In this document: piece after piece, positions 36,982 through 50,700 of the stretch
Numbering within the stretch: position 1 is the first letter of the stretch
Layout of the letters: each line of letters starts with the position of its first letter
From: Mangifera indica
Lineage: Eukaryota > Streptophyta > Magnoliopsida > Sapindales > Anacardiaceae
Length of the DNA stretch: 64,000 bases
Assembly (NCBI RefSeq): GCF_011075055.1
Contig: NC_058145.1
Span: 17,853,894-17,917,893 of the forward strand
Reading direction: 5' to 3'
The notes under the pieces: generated by a model
The model's input: the letters and a program-made list of their open reading frames with translations, nothing else
The model's database searches: none
What the model was told of the DNA's origin: nothing
Translations under genes and position numbers: made by a program

Positions 36982-39049
36982 ATGAGCAAGGGTCCTGGTC
37001 TCTACTCTGATATTGGCAAAAAAGCCAGAGGTCTGTCTGTTGTTAAATTTTAAAAATTTTGCGTTGGATTTTTTGTGGGTAAGTTTATATTCATGGTATT
37101 TATATGGGTTTGTGATTGTTTGAATTATAGATCTTCTTTACAAGGATTATCAGAGTGACCAGAAGTTCACTATTACTACCTACTCTCCAACTGGAGTTGT
37201 AAGTCTTTTTATTTTCTGGTTTTAAAGGTTTTTTGTTTTTTCGTGTTACTTCTGTGTTGGGTTCATTTATGTTTCTTCACATCATTTGTTACTATGTTTA
37301 TTGCAGTAACTTAACGATTTATGGCAAATTTTTGGTGCCCAGATAATTCTAATTTTTGGAGTTGTTTCTCTGGCTATAATTTGGGATAGGGTGTTTTTTC
37401 TTTTTTGATATTTTTTTGATCGATTTGATGTTTTGGATTGTGTTTGGTTAGTCCATTAACAAATATCTGAGCATTTTATTTCTTTTTTACTATTTGTTGG
37501 ATTGTGAGCCTCTTGGTTTCTCATTGGATGTCCATAAGATGTCTGTAATTTGGTTTTTTTTTGTATGTTTCTTAGTCATTAAATTGAATTGTTGTTGGAA
37601 ATGTTATCTGTACAGGATTTATTGACGTTTGGGTTTTCTTATTAAGATAAATTACAATTTTTATGCTGCACTCTGTGCCCTGCTCTAATTTTCACCACTA
37701 TGCAGGCTATTACTTCTTCAGGAACGAAGAAAGGAGAGCTGTTTCTGGCTGATGTTAATACTCAGCTGAAGAACAAGAATATCACTGCTGATATCAAAGT
37801 TGATACAAGCTCCAATGTAAGCTTTTATATGGCTGTTTAGTTTTTCTTGTTATATTTTGTCTTCCTACGTTGTTTTTACTTCTTACCTGTCAAGAACTTT
37901 TGTGCTGAAATTTGTGTAATAATCAGCTGTTTACAACAATCACGGTTAATGAACCTGCTCCTGGGCTGAAAACTATATTGAGCTTCAAAGTTCCTGATCA
38001 AAGGTCAGGCAAGGTAAGCAATTTAATATCCTGTACTCCAGTATATATTGATATTTGCTTCATATTGTAACTCATAAGTTTTATAATTTCGTTTCATGTA
38101 CAGTTCATACTTTGATTAATGATCTTATTGTTTAATAATTATGTCACAGATTGAACTCCAGTATTTGCATGACTATGCGGGGATCAGCACAAGCATTGGG
38201 TTGACTTCAAACCCCATTGTGAACTTCTCGGGTGTGGTTGGAACTAATGGTCTCGCACTTGGAACTGATGTGTCGTTTGATTCCAAATCTGGGGACTTCA
38301 CAAAATGCAATGCTGGATTCAGCTTCTGCAATGCAGACCTGATTGCCGCATTGAATCTGTAAGTACTTTCTTGCATTTCTCTCTGCGCCTGTTTTGTTTC
38401 TGTGAATCTTATCAAAGGATCATTTGCATTTCTCTCCCTGTCACTGAGCATCTTGCATATTGTGATTTTCGAAATGAGTTTCGGTTGCACATACCAGACA
38501 TTTATATATGGAGAACTAGTATAATTTACTGACCAACACAATTCAATACCAGTATTAATTATTTAATTTTGTTTAGCTTAAATAAAAGGAATCTTCTTGT
38601 TTTTTGATAGCGTTATTTGGTCAATTTGAGACCTAAGTAATGATGGCAACATTCTTGCTTTTTGTTGACAAAAAGCAACTTTGCGTGCCAAAGCCTGATG
38701 TTTTGTGTTTGAGGTTAAAGCATTCATATTTGTGTGGTACAGGAACAACAAGGGTGACTCTGTGAGTGCGTCATACTATCACATTGTCAACCCCTTGACA
38801 AGCACTGCTGTAGGTGCAGAAGTAACCCATAGCTTCTCAACCAACGAGAATACCATCACTGTTGGAACCCAGCATGCATTGGATCCATTGACCACAGTGA
38901 AGGCACGTCTGAACAATACTGGCAAGGTGAGCGCTCTCATCCAGCATGAGTGGCGTCCAAAGTCGCTCTTCACAATTTCTGGTGAGGTAGACACCAAGGC
39001 CATTGAGAAGAGTGCCAAGGTTGGTCTTGCCCTGGCTCTTAAACCCTGA
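36982..39049 (+). CDS. VDAC: Mitochondrial outer-membrane porin (VDAC)
   Basis: VDAC is the voltage-dependent anion channel that passes metabolites and ions across the mitochondrial outer membrane. Six exons (36982-37030, 37131-37198, 37706-37816, 37927-38013, 38150-38358, 38743-39049) give 276 residues, the standard plant length. The N-terminal helix ([20 protein letters not shown]) is followed by alternating hydrophobic and polar strands of a beta-barrel. The GLK motif is present ([10 protein letters not shown]), and the end [13 protein letters not shown] is typical. All introns are GT-AG with clean phases. No unusual feature is seen. Which numbered paralogue it represents cannot be settled from one sequence. 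Confidence 0.96.
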
Positions 39050-40581
39050 GAGAGAACCGTCTGGTACACATTAGTAGCTCAGGGTAATTATTGAGTAATT
39101 GTTTTGTGAAGACTGATGTCTTGATGATATTTCCTTCTATCCTAGCAGTTTTGGATTTGTAAAAATAAAATTTAGAACGGTCACAGACCTCTGTCTAAAC
39201 TTTTTGGAGAGTTCTTGACACTTTACAGCCATCATTTTGCTGTTATTGAGACAGGCTTTGTTCTAATTCATTGTTTTGCCATTATTAGCAATTTCATTTC
39301 TTGATGTGTTGCTCTATTCTGACAATGTATTGATGGAAGAATTGTATTGATAACTTCTCAAGGGTATTAATTGTGAAGTGATAATTTATTTGGGGTTACT
39401 TGTCAGTATCCAAAATCTTTGGATGTCTTAACCATTTTCAAACCTTGAGGATGGTGTAATGACCCCAAATTTTAATACATAAATGTTTTTTTATGAGAGA
39501 GTTTTAATAATATGGACGGATTGACAACTTTTAAAATGTTTGAAGTGTTATTTTAGTTAGTAGCAGTATACGAATAAATAATAAATATAAATTTATATAT
39601 AAACAACATGTTTAGTATTGTTTTATTTTAATTTAAACTCATGTAATCTTATAATGATATATTATTATTTGTGAATAAATATTTTAATATTATTATTTGA
39701 ATATAAATATTTTAATACTTACTACTGGAGAATCTTATCTCTCAGTTAAAATATAACTCAATTTCACAATACAATGAAGGATGAACATGGGGAGATGGGA
39801 CACTTCTTGTCCACAAAATAGCGGCCACATCTTCTCAAACTACTTGTAACAGTCACTACTTTACCATCAATTCCAGGTTCTCCTTTTCATCACAACCCTC
39901 ATAGTATTAAATTTTTATCTTTTTCAGTTCTATCACAGTTGCTGATGCTTAAAATCTCATAGGAATCGAGGATCTTATATTAATATAAATCTATTATTTC
40001 ATTCTCTCTTGTGAGACACTTTTAAGATAAAATCTCATTCTCTCATATAATTTCACCATTTCATCTTCCTGAAGAGACTTTTATATGCCCGGATCAGCTA
40101 TTAATACCACAGAGGGTTTTGTGAAATAGTTGGGGAGTTTAAAAGCTGAAATGGTTTTTTTTTTTTAAACTTAAATAGCCAATTAAGCTACGTTAATGTG
40201 ACATGCATCTTCTTGTTAGAACCAGGAAACAATATACTGACTTCAAGTCGTGTAACGATGCCACTCTCCTAAAGGAAATTTCGCCCCAATATTTGTGCAA
40301 ATAGGATACAATGAAGCACATTTGAAAATGGACAGTTATCAAAGTGAGACAGCAAATTCGAAAATGTCTCACACTTCTTTTTACTCTATCAGAAGTCTTG
40401 CAGGTACAGTTTTATCTAATACAAATTGATATGTTTCATCATCTTAAGGTGTGCTACAACGTCATCTATCTTTTGTCCCTAAAGGTCTTCTTATTTAGCT
40501 TCATTCTCTATTTTCCTATCAGCTGCCAACTCTTCATAGATCTCCAGAACATCTTCAACAATCTCATCTTTCAATTCACAT
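39050..40581. other. Convergent spacer between VDAC and the DUF627/DUF629 gene
   Basis: This contains the VDAC 3' untranslated region and AT-rich unique-looking DNA. I looked here for the missing C-terminal peptidase domain of the minus-strand neighbour and found no recognisable remnant. Confidence 0.5.
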
Positions 40582-43500
40582 TCATGCACCCTTGCAGGAA
40601 CAGATATTGCATTTATCTACAAAGGACAACAACTGGAAATCAGAAACTGTCAATTCATGTAATCAAAGATAGTGTAGATGAAGTCTGTAATTTACCCACC
40701 GATTCATGGAAGATTGTCGGAATTGGGCATTTTTCTGAAGCTAGTGTAACTTGTGAAGCCAATTGTGGCATAATTCTTCGGATGATACCTGTGACAGCTA
40801 CTGAATCATCACTAGCGCAATAAAAGCATGGATTTCCCTCGTGTGTGTGAGGTAGCCTTGATTTACTCATGCAGTCATCGTGAAGCTTTCTTAACCTCCA
40901 AAACGACTGCAATACAATGAAACAAACAATCACACAGTAAAGAGAAAACACTTGCAATTTATCCTAACTCACCTAAAACAGTGGCCGTCAGATAGTAGAT
41001 GAACAGTGCAGAATTGTTATCGTAAAAGGACTAGTATCAACTAGTTATGATATTGCAACCTGAACTATAAGAAAATGGTGTATTGCAGGTTCCCTCAAGC
41101 TGCCATCAGTCACTTCAGCCGGTAGAAGTCCATACTTGTGTTCAAAAGAATCTGGAAAATTCAACCAGAAAAAAGTTTAAAATACAGAAATTATTAGAGC
41201 TATAAACATGACACTGGAGTATAGTCAATGAGAGGAAAAAGAGAAGTTATACCAAGACTTAGGCATACAGCTTCTCCAATATCAGCTTTAAGTTTTTCTT
41301 TCTCTTCATACTCATTCTTGAAAACAGTCAATTCACCCAAGTCTTCAGCACTTGCAGAATCTGAAATTTTGAACAAAAAAAAAAGGCAGAGCTATGTTTT
41401 CATCAATAATGACATATCAATATTCAGAAAATAAGCAACAAGAAGTACCAAGGTTTAGGCCTTCAACTTTTTCAGCATCAGCTTGAAAGCTTTTTCTCTC
41501 TGCAAACTCCTCCTCAATTTTCCTCTGTTTCTCTAACTGTTCCTCAAGGAGTTTTGAGTCATTTAAAACCGACTCCATTAAGTCCTCATCACTTGCAGAA
41601 ACACCAGTCTCAGAATCTGGATTATCACTGAAAACTCATGGATTGTTGATATAAGATATAGTCAGAAAGCAAACTTCAAGAGGAAAAAAAAAGTTGAAAA
41701 GTGTGAATAGATAAAGAGATTTACATTTTTTCAGTATTTTCAGGATGGTGCTGATCAGGCACATCACACTTTGCCCCCTAAAATGTTAACCAAAACATTA
41801 GCTTATTTCACAGGAAACTTACTTATAGAACAGTTAAGAGCTTCTATAAATATAAACAAACAAAGCAGGAGCAGCTTTTGAGACCTCAAATTTTTCATTC
41901 TGTCTTGACTTTTTCTTCTTGTTTTTCTTCTTATTCTGTTTCTCTTTCTCTTTCACACTACTACTACTATCATCGCCGAAATCCTTCAGCATATCTTCTG
42001 CTTTAGAATTAAACTTCAACCTCAAATCCTTGTCGAATGGAACTTGTAGATTTGCCTGGCAATAATAATTTAGTTTCAAGGCATTACATTACAAAAGAAA
42101 TCAGCCAGAGGATTCAGAAGCAAACCTGCAAGTATGACTTCAACAAAGGCACAATGACTGTGCTATAGTCATGCAAAGCCATCTTCTCAAGTTTCAATTC
42201 ATGCTGCTTTATGGCACAAATACCCCATAAAATTTTTGCCTCCATGAGGGCCAGCTGCAAAAATGAATACAATCAGACCAAAAACGAACAAATGCAATTG
42301 CCTCTTTTTATGAATTCATTATGTAACACACCAAGGAATAATCTCACATTGACGAAACATGGAAGAGATACTAGACATATCATTTGAGATGCTTTGTGTT
42401 TAAAACGAACAATGTTTTGATAATAGATCGAACTATTAGAAAATCGATAACATAATCAATATAATTGGCAAACTTACTTTTTTAAGTGAGTCTATTCTCA
42501 TACTTTGTAGGTCGAATCTTGCGGCACTTTCGCCAGCCTCAATGCTTTCAAGCATTTTCATTTCAGCTTCGTCGGTGAAAGTTTCAAATGCATTCGGATT
42601 ATCAGTTAAACTAGATCCTTCTGACTGTGCTAGATCCAGCATATCTGTAATAACTTCAAAAATTACATTATTCTCCTTTTTACTAGCAATATCATCATAC
42701 TGCACAAGTTCCTTTTGCCTCTTCTTCAAGAGTCTGAAATAAGACACTGTTGTACTTTCATTGCCCTCAATATCTTCAAGTTTTATGCTCTCAACCGCTT
42801 CAATTGCTTTCAATAGATTTGTATTCTCACGCTTATAAGTAGGATCATCACATAATTTTTCTACCAGCAAATACTCTTTAAGCAGTATCTGAAAGATCTC
42901 CTTTGATTTTTGTTTCTGATAATCTTGCAAACCGCTCCAGGCCATTAGAACTACCTGGATTGATGTGCCTTCGTATAGCCATGTCACCAAATCTTGGCTG
43001 TCAGGAAGAGTCAGATTATCCGCTCCTTCCAGGAATCTCTCATCCAAGAGGCGGCTTTTTAGTACTTCACTAATTCCAGGCTTCTCATTGACATTAAACA
43101 CTTGAACAAAACTAAGATTATCGTCGAGAGGACTAACAAACTTAGGTTTTATAAACTTACCGAAAGCATCAGTAAATTCTTGGAGAAATTCACGGACCTT
43201 TTTCAGATCTGCAGCTCTCAGAAGGCATATGATCTGAATGGCTTCCAGGTCAAGACGCTGCAAAAAGTAACGTTGATCCTCAAAATTAATTGTTAATTGT
43301 TCAACTGTAAATTGCACTGCACAGTTAAGATAACTTGGTGCAAGACAATTGTATCTGTGAAGCAATCGAAACATCCCGCGAATACTCTTAAGAATCTTAA
43401 CACGCTCAGATAATTCTCTCTCATTATTTTTTCTTCCAGTCGATTCACACAAACTCTCTTTTAAGCTCTCCTCATCAAACAGTTTACCATCACAAGACTC

Positions 43501-44667
43501 TGAATTCATCTTACTGACAATTTTTTTTACCCAATATTCAGCATTTAAAGGCTTCCACTCACCATTCTCAATAAACTCAATCACCTTTCCAGGAATCTGA
43601 AACTGCAATTCCATCGCATCAAGATTCTTCCAATGCGACTTCCTGGAATGCTTCCTATACAACTCCAAATCACCAAACTTCTCGTTACAACCACAACATT
43701 CCCAGCCCTTCCAAGTTTTATGTTTTTTAGCAAAATCTATAGCTTCCCTGCCTGCCAAATGAAAATTTATTGACTTCCAATGTCTTTCAAGCTCTTTGAT
43801 ACTCACTTCACAGAAATCCCTTTTCCCCTCAGGTCTGAATTCATTCCACAATGATTTATATTCCTCTTTCTTAACAGCATTAACCTCGTAGTACTTCTCC
43901 ATACCATAATGACTTTTTATCTTCTTGAAGACATGATAGCTCTTAATTTCTGTTTCAAACTCCTCCTTGATCTCATGTAATGTATCACCTGCCTTATCTG
44001 CATTTTCTTTATTAGCATTTTCAGCTTGCTTATGCTCTTCCTCACAAAGCTTTAAATACTGCTCAATCATTTTCCGCTCAAACTCAATTCTTGATTCTTT
44101 AGTCGAATTGGCCATTTCATTCACTTGAAGAAACATATCCACTCCCGGGTCAGTTAAATTCTCAATCTTTAAGCTCAAAGCACTCTTGCATTCTTCAATC
44201 ACTTTGCCCCAATCACCATCATCGATCAAAGTCTTGAGATAGAGAATAGCAATTTTACACGAAGCAAAATGGATAGAATTGGGCAGTAACTTCAAGGCCA
44301 ACTCAACCAATTCATTGGCCTCTTTTAGGCATGCAATCATTTGCTTTGAAGCATTGGCTGTTGTTTTAGCAAGAAACTGGAGAACTACAGCTTTAAGGTA
44401 CAGAAGGTGTGGCGAGTTCTTGTGAAGGGAAATCAAGTTCCTGAGCGTCAGTGAGGCTTTGGGGTAGTTTCCAGCTTTTATTTCATCTTGCACCTTTGAG
44501 CCTTCTGCAAAGATCACAGGGTCTAGTGATTCAGGCGGTGGGTGTTGTGGTGGTTTAGAGGTGGAGGTGGTGGTGGTGGACGGTGGTGGCATGAGACTGG
44601 AAGAAGAGGTGGTGGACGGTGGTGGCTTCAGACCAGAAGAAGAGGAACGTTGTTTTTTCTTGCCCAT
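40582..44667 (-). CDS. DUF627/DUF629 ubiquitin carboxyl-terminal hydrolase-related protein, shortened
   Basis: Nine exons, high to low: 42478-44667, 42126-42254, 41885-42055, 41725-41777, 41449-41627, 41253-41360, 41060-41151, 40696-40906 and 40582-40616. They total 1,055 residues in one frame. The start MGKKKQRSSSSG is preferred over a longer open frame with no extra support. A low-complexity Ser/Pro/Thr segment precedes a TPR-like DUF627 region (about residues 50-180). DUF629 follows, with a C2H2-like finger (CCGCNEKFGDLELYRKHSRK). Later exons carry lysine-rich and Glu-rich coiled-coil sequence. Full-length relatives (about 1,500-1,700 aa, from memory) end in an inactive UCH-type domain. 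Here only its beginning seems present (FLIVQSFWRLRKLHDD; EGNPCFYCA) and the protein stops at CNICSCKGA. The usual NCFLN region reads HHFLI. The role is unknown and the product is surely not an active deubiquitinase. Confidence 0.82.
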
Positions 44668-45297
44668 TCTTGGAGAGAAATCAGAAATTGCAATGAGTTT
44701 GTAATTTTTCTGGCCGGTTTTCTTGTGAAGGAGAAAAATAAAGGATTGAAATGAGCGGGAAATAGAATGGAAGGAGGGCAATATAGGACATTCGGTGTGT
44801 AAAATTCAACTAACAAAAACAGAAACTTGAACTGGAGGACTGATTCATAATATTCAAAAAGTAAATATTACAACCATCATTCATGAGTATAATAATATTT
44901 TGTTACAATAATACTTTGTATACTAACTAATATATACAAACCAACGTATCATTTTGAATTATATATAAAAACACACTAAATCACATCATGATATGACAAT
45001 TTACTTGTAACCCTTGTCCAGATTCATTTCTTTATGAAGATTCTACCATATTAACATGAAGTTTCAGCCTACTTCCCCAGTAGCTTTTCAGTCTCGAGTC
45101 TTCAAATCTCATAGACTTCCAATGGAAGTAATGATACAATAAATTAGACCAGCCTCCTTAAGCAAGGAGAATTTTTTTTTGTTTGAGTTAATACAAGGTA
45201 CTGTAAATGGTAAACAGAAAAAATACAGGCCATTTGTAAGATATGCAGCACCACTGTGATTATCTATGGATGAGCAGAATCAAAATCTTTCAAGCTA
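44668..45297. other. Spacer between the DUF627/DUF629 gene and the PBL kinase
   Basis: Both neighbours are on the minus strand. The segment should hold the promoter and leader of the DUF627/DUF629 gene and the 3' untranslated region of the kinase. AT-rich; no other feature is seen. Confidence 0.5.
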
Positions 45298-48200
45298 TCA
45301 TTTTTTACCATTTGGTTTTGGTGATGGGTGGGAATGATGATACGGAGACGCAAGACCATTTGGATTGGATAGACTTCTCATTGGTGGTTGTCCGTTCCTT
45401 GTGATGAATCCTACCTGTGTTCTAATGCCGTTATTAGAATTCCGGATGGACCTGTTATGATCTGCTGGCAGAGATTGGAGGTAAGAGGAAGAGCTGGCCA
45501 TGTCCTTGAGATTGGGTAATGGTTTCAATGCTTCCACAACTTCACTCATCCGGGGTCTGCTTTTGGGGTCACGACTCAAGCACTGGGCAGCCAGCTGGGC
45601 AGCTTTCTGAGAACCTTTGATTGAAAAGTGACCTTCAAGGCGAGGGTCTAATAATTGGTAGAACCTCCTCTTGTCTCCAAAATGTGGCCTTGCCCATTCC
45701 ACCAGATTGTGTTCCCCGTTTGGTCTGTTTTTATCCATGGATCTTCTGCCAGTCAGCATTTCCAGTAAAACCACTCCAAAGCTATAGACATCACTCTTTG
45801 ATGTCAAATGTCCTTCATCCATGATCACCAAATAATGATTAAAGTTCATTTAAAAAATCCATAGAAAAAAAAATATTCATCACTCACCTGTCATCACATA
45901 TTCTGGAGCAGCATAACCGTAGGTTCCCATTACTCGAGTGGATACATGAGTTTTACCTTCCTCAGGAGCATCTTTGGCAAGTCCAAAATCAGAGAGTTTG
46001 GCATTGTAATCCTAAAATGTCAACTGTTTTAGAAATAAAAAAATAGGTAACCAGATGAATTTCAATTGTGAATATTTGACATACTGCATCTAATAAAATG
46101 TTCGATGTTTTAAAATCACGATATATCACAGGTTTTTCAGCTTCTTCGTGAAGAAAGGCAAGGCCCTTTGCAGCACCTAATGCAATCTTCATTCTGATAG
46201 ACCAAGGAAGAGGCAAGGACCCTTCTGCATATACCACGTTAGTCACCAGATAACATTAAATATCAATCATGAGCAAGAATTACGATACTATATAAACAAC
46301 TTCATTTTGTCAATATATATTCTTATAGTGTCTGGAAAAAAAAGGAAAGAATTCTTCCATCCCGTGGAAGTAAAATGCCTCCATCAGACAGAGTGGTAAG
46401 CACAATGAAAATTAAGAATATCTCAAACTGTATTCACCACCATCATGAACAAGACTAATTATAACACTTCCAAGCAAATCCCACATGAACATGAGAAAGA
46501 TGACGTGTATGTATGTGTATTCCCACATTACTTTGGGATGATAAGACAAAACTAGTTTAATAATCTTTGAGTTCTTAGACTATTAAAATGTATTTTGAGT
46601 TGTAAAATCAAAAAACAAAGGCAACAAAAATTAAATACCAAAGTCTCTATGCTTTGAAGTAGTATTTTTTTCCAGACACATGTCAACATAGAAGATACCA
46701 GGATCTAATTGCCGTGCAATTTAAAGAGGTGAAAATGAAAATAAAAGATCCACCATCAACATTCTTGCCACAATATTGGATGAACCTTGTAACACTCTAG
46801 ATCTTTTCTACAAACTAAGAAAAGATAGGCTGGGTAGAAACCATAATCTCACAAATTGAGAAAACTGGATATTCAGCTAGGAGAAATTAGCTACATTAAA
46901 AATTAAACCATTCAATCGATACAATTCTGTGATTAGATGATCAGCCACATACTTCTAAAGAGGTGGTTCTCCAAACTCCCTCTAGGCATGAACTCGTATA
47001 CCAGTAACCTTTGATCGTCTTCGATGCAATAACCAACCAATTTAACCAAATTTGGATTGAGGAGGTTGCCCAGGAAATTAACTTCAGCCTGTTATATCCA
47101 GAGAAAACAAAAGGTTCTCGATGAGTAATGAAAACAAAAGAACCAGAAGTGTGATTCCTAAGATTAATAAAAAGATGTGGAGGAATAAAATTAAAGGAAG
47201 CTCATACTAGCCATTCTTTATGACCCTGAAGTCCATCATGATTTAGGGTTTTAACTGCAACGGTAAGCCCAGTTCCAGGTTTTACAGGAGCAGTCCCATT
47301 TTCCTCAACCCAACCTTTGAAGACACAACCAAACCCACCTTCACCTAGAAGACTCTCTGGTCTGAAATTCCTAGTTGCTAACCTAAGATTGTTAAATGTG
47401 AACTTCCGAAGCTGAGAAGCAATCTTCAGCTCCTCACTGAATTTCGGAGTGGATGAAGTACTTTCTGCATTACTTGTGGTTGTAGACGACACAGGAACAA
47501 CTGGTAGGTTTCTTCTTTTCTCATTTGGAGATTTATTAGCTGCTGATCAATACAATCACCACTTCAATAAAAAACACACATATATACCATAAAAGAATTA
47601 AAATAACATCACAATGCTCAACTTCATTGACTATCATTGTACCTTTTTGTTAATGCATTTATTGTAAACCCCCACCAAAAAGGCCAAGCATATTGCTCCT
47701 ATTATCTAGGAATCAATAGACAAACTGATTGCTATCAAGTAGCCATATACAAAACTTAGCATGTGATAAATAAAAAGAAATCCACAGACATGCTGCAATA
47801 GTAAATGATCACAACATATTATCTTGGCTTAACCAATCAAACAACACATACACCATATGAAGATCATAATTGTAACATCATGGTTAATATCCTAACCCAC
47901 AATTAAGATATTGTCTGTTTTAGACACACAGTCCATGTGTTTTGATAGCTTAGGAGATCACAAACTATCTAAACAATGTTTTCTTAACATCCTAAGCAAT
48001 GTAAGATGGCCGTAATACACAGCACCTCTCTTGTGCTTGGTTGATGTTGCCTAGGGGTGTTGCAAAAATCAAAATCAATAAGTGAAGATATATCAGAAAG
48101 ACTCAATTTCTTTCCAAAAACAGAAACCAAAAGATTTCTATTAACATGTGTTCCACTTTGAACAGGCTATGTCATTTCAACCGATGATGCTGATATAAAA

Positions 48201-48631
48201 GGAAAAATTAGATTCAGAAGAAAACCAGCACTTATCATATAATTTTGACAAAAAAAATCAAGTTCATTGCTTTACAACTGTTATAAAAATCACTGATCTG
48301 CATAAATTCTATCCCAAAAATCCCAGTAACTTACTACACATCTTTACTTGTTCATGAACCCAAAAAGATAAAGTAATATCTTCACACTCAAACTTCAAAG
48401 TTTTTAGCAACAACACTTACCATAGTTGACACTAGTACCACTCATGGAACTATCAACTTCTGACCTTGAAGGCATGCAACTCTCTAGAATCCTGAACCTA
48501 ATCCAACACCCAACTTCATCTTCTTTTTCAGCTCCATCTTTGATCTTCTTTTTCACCTTTCTTAATTTATTATTATTACTACTACTATGCACTTCCCAGT
48601 TCTTAACCTTTACAGTCTGACTCAAACCCAT
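45298..48631 (-). CDS. PBL36: Receptor-like cytoplasmic kinase, PBL34/35/36-like (RLCK VII)
   Basis: This is a membrane-anchored Ser/Thr kinase of RLCK subfamily VII, a group that relays signals from immune and developmental receptors. Exons, high to low, are 48421-48631, 47208-47539, 46953-47088, 46085-46224, 45888-46011 and 45298-45812, for 485 residues. The start MGLSQ exposes Gly2 for myristoylation, and [12 protein letters not shown] offers cysteines for palmitoylation. Kinase motifs: GEGGFG (residues 136-141), [16 protein letters not shown] (catalytic Lys), [37 protein letters not shown] and [20 protein letters not shown]. All are intact, so an active kinase is expected. The Ser/Asn-rich tail ends [10 protein letters not shown]. 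The exact PBL number is uncertain. The purine-rich tract at 48917-49022 (pyrimidine-rich on the coding strand) probably marks the start-site region. Confidence 0.93.
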
Positions 48632-50690
48632 CACCACAAAAACTCAAAGGCTCAACTTCTCATAACTCATAATAGCAAACAACTTTAGCAAAATAACAAC
48701 AAAAAACCCGTCTCAAAACACTTAAAACAATCAACAATAAGTAAAAGAAACAACACCCATCTTCACAACAAAGAAACTATTGATCAGCCTCTAAAAACTC
48801 ACAAAAGCAAAAAACTTCAGATAAAACAAAAAAATCCCATCTCAAAAACACATTAAAGAATTGATAATAAGTGCAACGTAATGACACCCAAGTAGGAAAA
48901 TTTAGTCAAAGGCTAAGAGAGAAAGGGGGTGCCTGAGAAAGAGGGAAAGTGTCAGGACGGGCAGAAGGGGCAGGTTGAAACAGATAGAAAGGTAGGTTGG
49001 GCAAGAGAAAGAGAAAGAGATTTTGTTTGTTGGTCATAACAGTAACTTTGGCATATTCCAGACAAGAAAATCCACATCTGCTCTAAAATCATTTAAGTGC
49101 AAAAGTGGATACATCACCAACAGACAGGAAAGCTACAGAACTCAACTGTCTCAGATGCAATATCTGACTTTACATTACCGGTTATTACTTAGTAAGATCC
49201 ATATTTTTTCTTCCAAAATCAGAGATTTACAGGATTTATTCTTTTATATTTTTCAGCAAAGTATTCTTGAAGTGGATTTTAAGGTTTCTTCTTGTCCCAC
49301 TGTGATTAAATATATTTAATAGGGCCAAAATTAGCTTCAAAACATATTGAAAGAATTCATCCTTTTCACACATATATAATATATATAATCCACAAATCTA
49401 CTTATCTCGGTTCAAATTTAAAAAATCTAATTCAAACTTTTTTAAACTAACGATGAATTGGATTGAAGTTATCTTCCCTCAGATTTGACTCATCTGAACA
49501 TAACATCAAAGGAGGTTAGCTTAGCTTTAATCCACTCCTAATCATGAGGTCAATATTATAAATATATGGCAAATGAAATTTGTTTGTATTATAGTTCTGG
49601 GTGGAGTTATGTTACACCTGCAAAGTGTAAAGTTGTGGATGAACCAATGAGAATGTGACTTGTAAGCTTCTATTCACCTAATATAAAAAATATATATTAA
49701 GGAGATCGTTGCTAAATGGACTAGTGAAGTGAAGTGGTGCCATTTTCTTAAGTAGTGGGCACTTCATTCATTCAATTAGCAGCTTCGGCTTCTCTTTGTT
49801 CACATTCAGTTGCCTAATTTCTTACAAATTCAGTTAAGATTAATTGATTCAAATCACAACAAGAGGTTAAAATGCTCCTATTAAAATGGGAGTCTGAGAG
49901 CATGGTTTGTTGGATTAATCTTCTCAAGATTTACCATAGTGGGATCCACTGAATGGGGTTGGTTTTTGTAAAAATTAAATTAAACTGTGCAAGTTTATAA
50001 AGATGCAAGCATAAAAACAAGTTGAGCTTAGTCAACAACGACGGGAGAACATTGTCACGAAGTTAAATGTGTTTCATTTATTTGTCACCTATAACAAATT
50101 GTTAACATTTTCTTGGTTAAATTATACTTTGTTTCAATTGCTTTGGAGCTTTTAAGTTGTTTAATTTGTTTTTATTTTTTAATGGGGTTGGTTTGTTTTC
50201 TGCTAAGTTGGTTCACATGGTGAAAGTTTAAATCTTTTCTCTTTTATGGTTATGGGTAGCAGAAGTAGGGCAGAACAGAAGATCTCTGTTTCGTTTGATT
50301 TAGGTAGCTTAATAAAAGCCACAAGCAGCACTGGCTTATTCCTTCAAACACAAGAAATTCCCCAGATTTGAGACACTGACAAGAGAAAATCATACTCAAT
50401 ACCAAAAATATAAAAACAAATACTAGTAAAATAGCTGCATAAACTAAGAACAAAGCAAGTGCATTTAACTATGAAAGAAACAGAAATAACTGCGAATTCC
50501 GCATTCAAGAAAAGAAGAATAAGACAATTAGCAGCCGAATAATCAAATGAAATCTTTTACAAAGGGTAAACTTATAGCTAACCTTGATGGTCCAAAGCTA
50601 AAGGTCAAGGAGGAGCCTGAGCCTTAGAGACTGCGAGAGGGAGGAAAACGAAACAGTGAGTTGGTGCGGCGGAATTGAAGAAAAAAAACT
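48632..50690. other. PBL upstream region
   Basis: The first 400 bases are the likely 5' leader and promoter of the kinase. From 49300 to 50500 the DNA is AT-rich without a recognisable gene. About 50560-50690, read on the minus strand, is GC-richer and ends in a plausible 5' splice site (CATCAAG then GTTAGC). It might be the first exon of an unrecognised transcript, but I cannot name a product. Confidence 0.4.
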
Positions 50691-50700
50691 GGGAAAAAAA

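Noticed and set aside
44668..44781. Longer N-terminus (38 extra residues) for the DUF627/DUF629 protein
   Set aside because: MGKKKQ is the more typical start. The upstream codons are Phe/Ser-rich and look like 5' leader.
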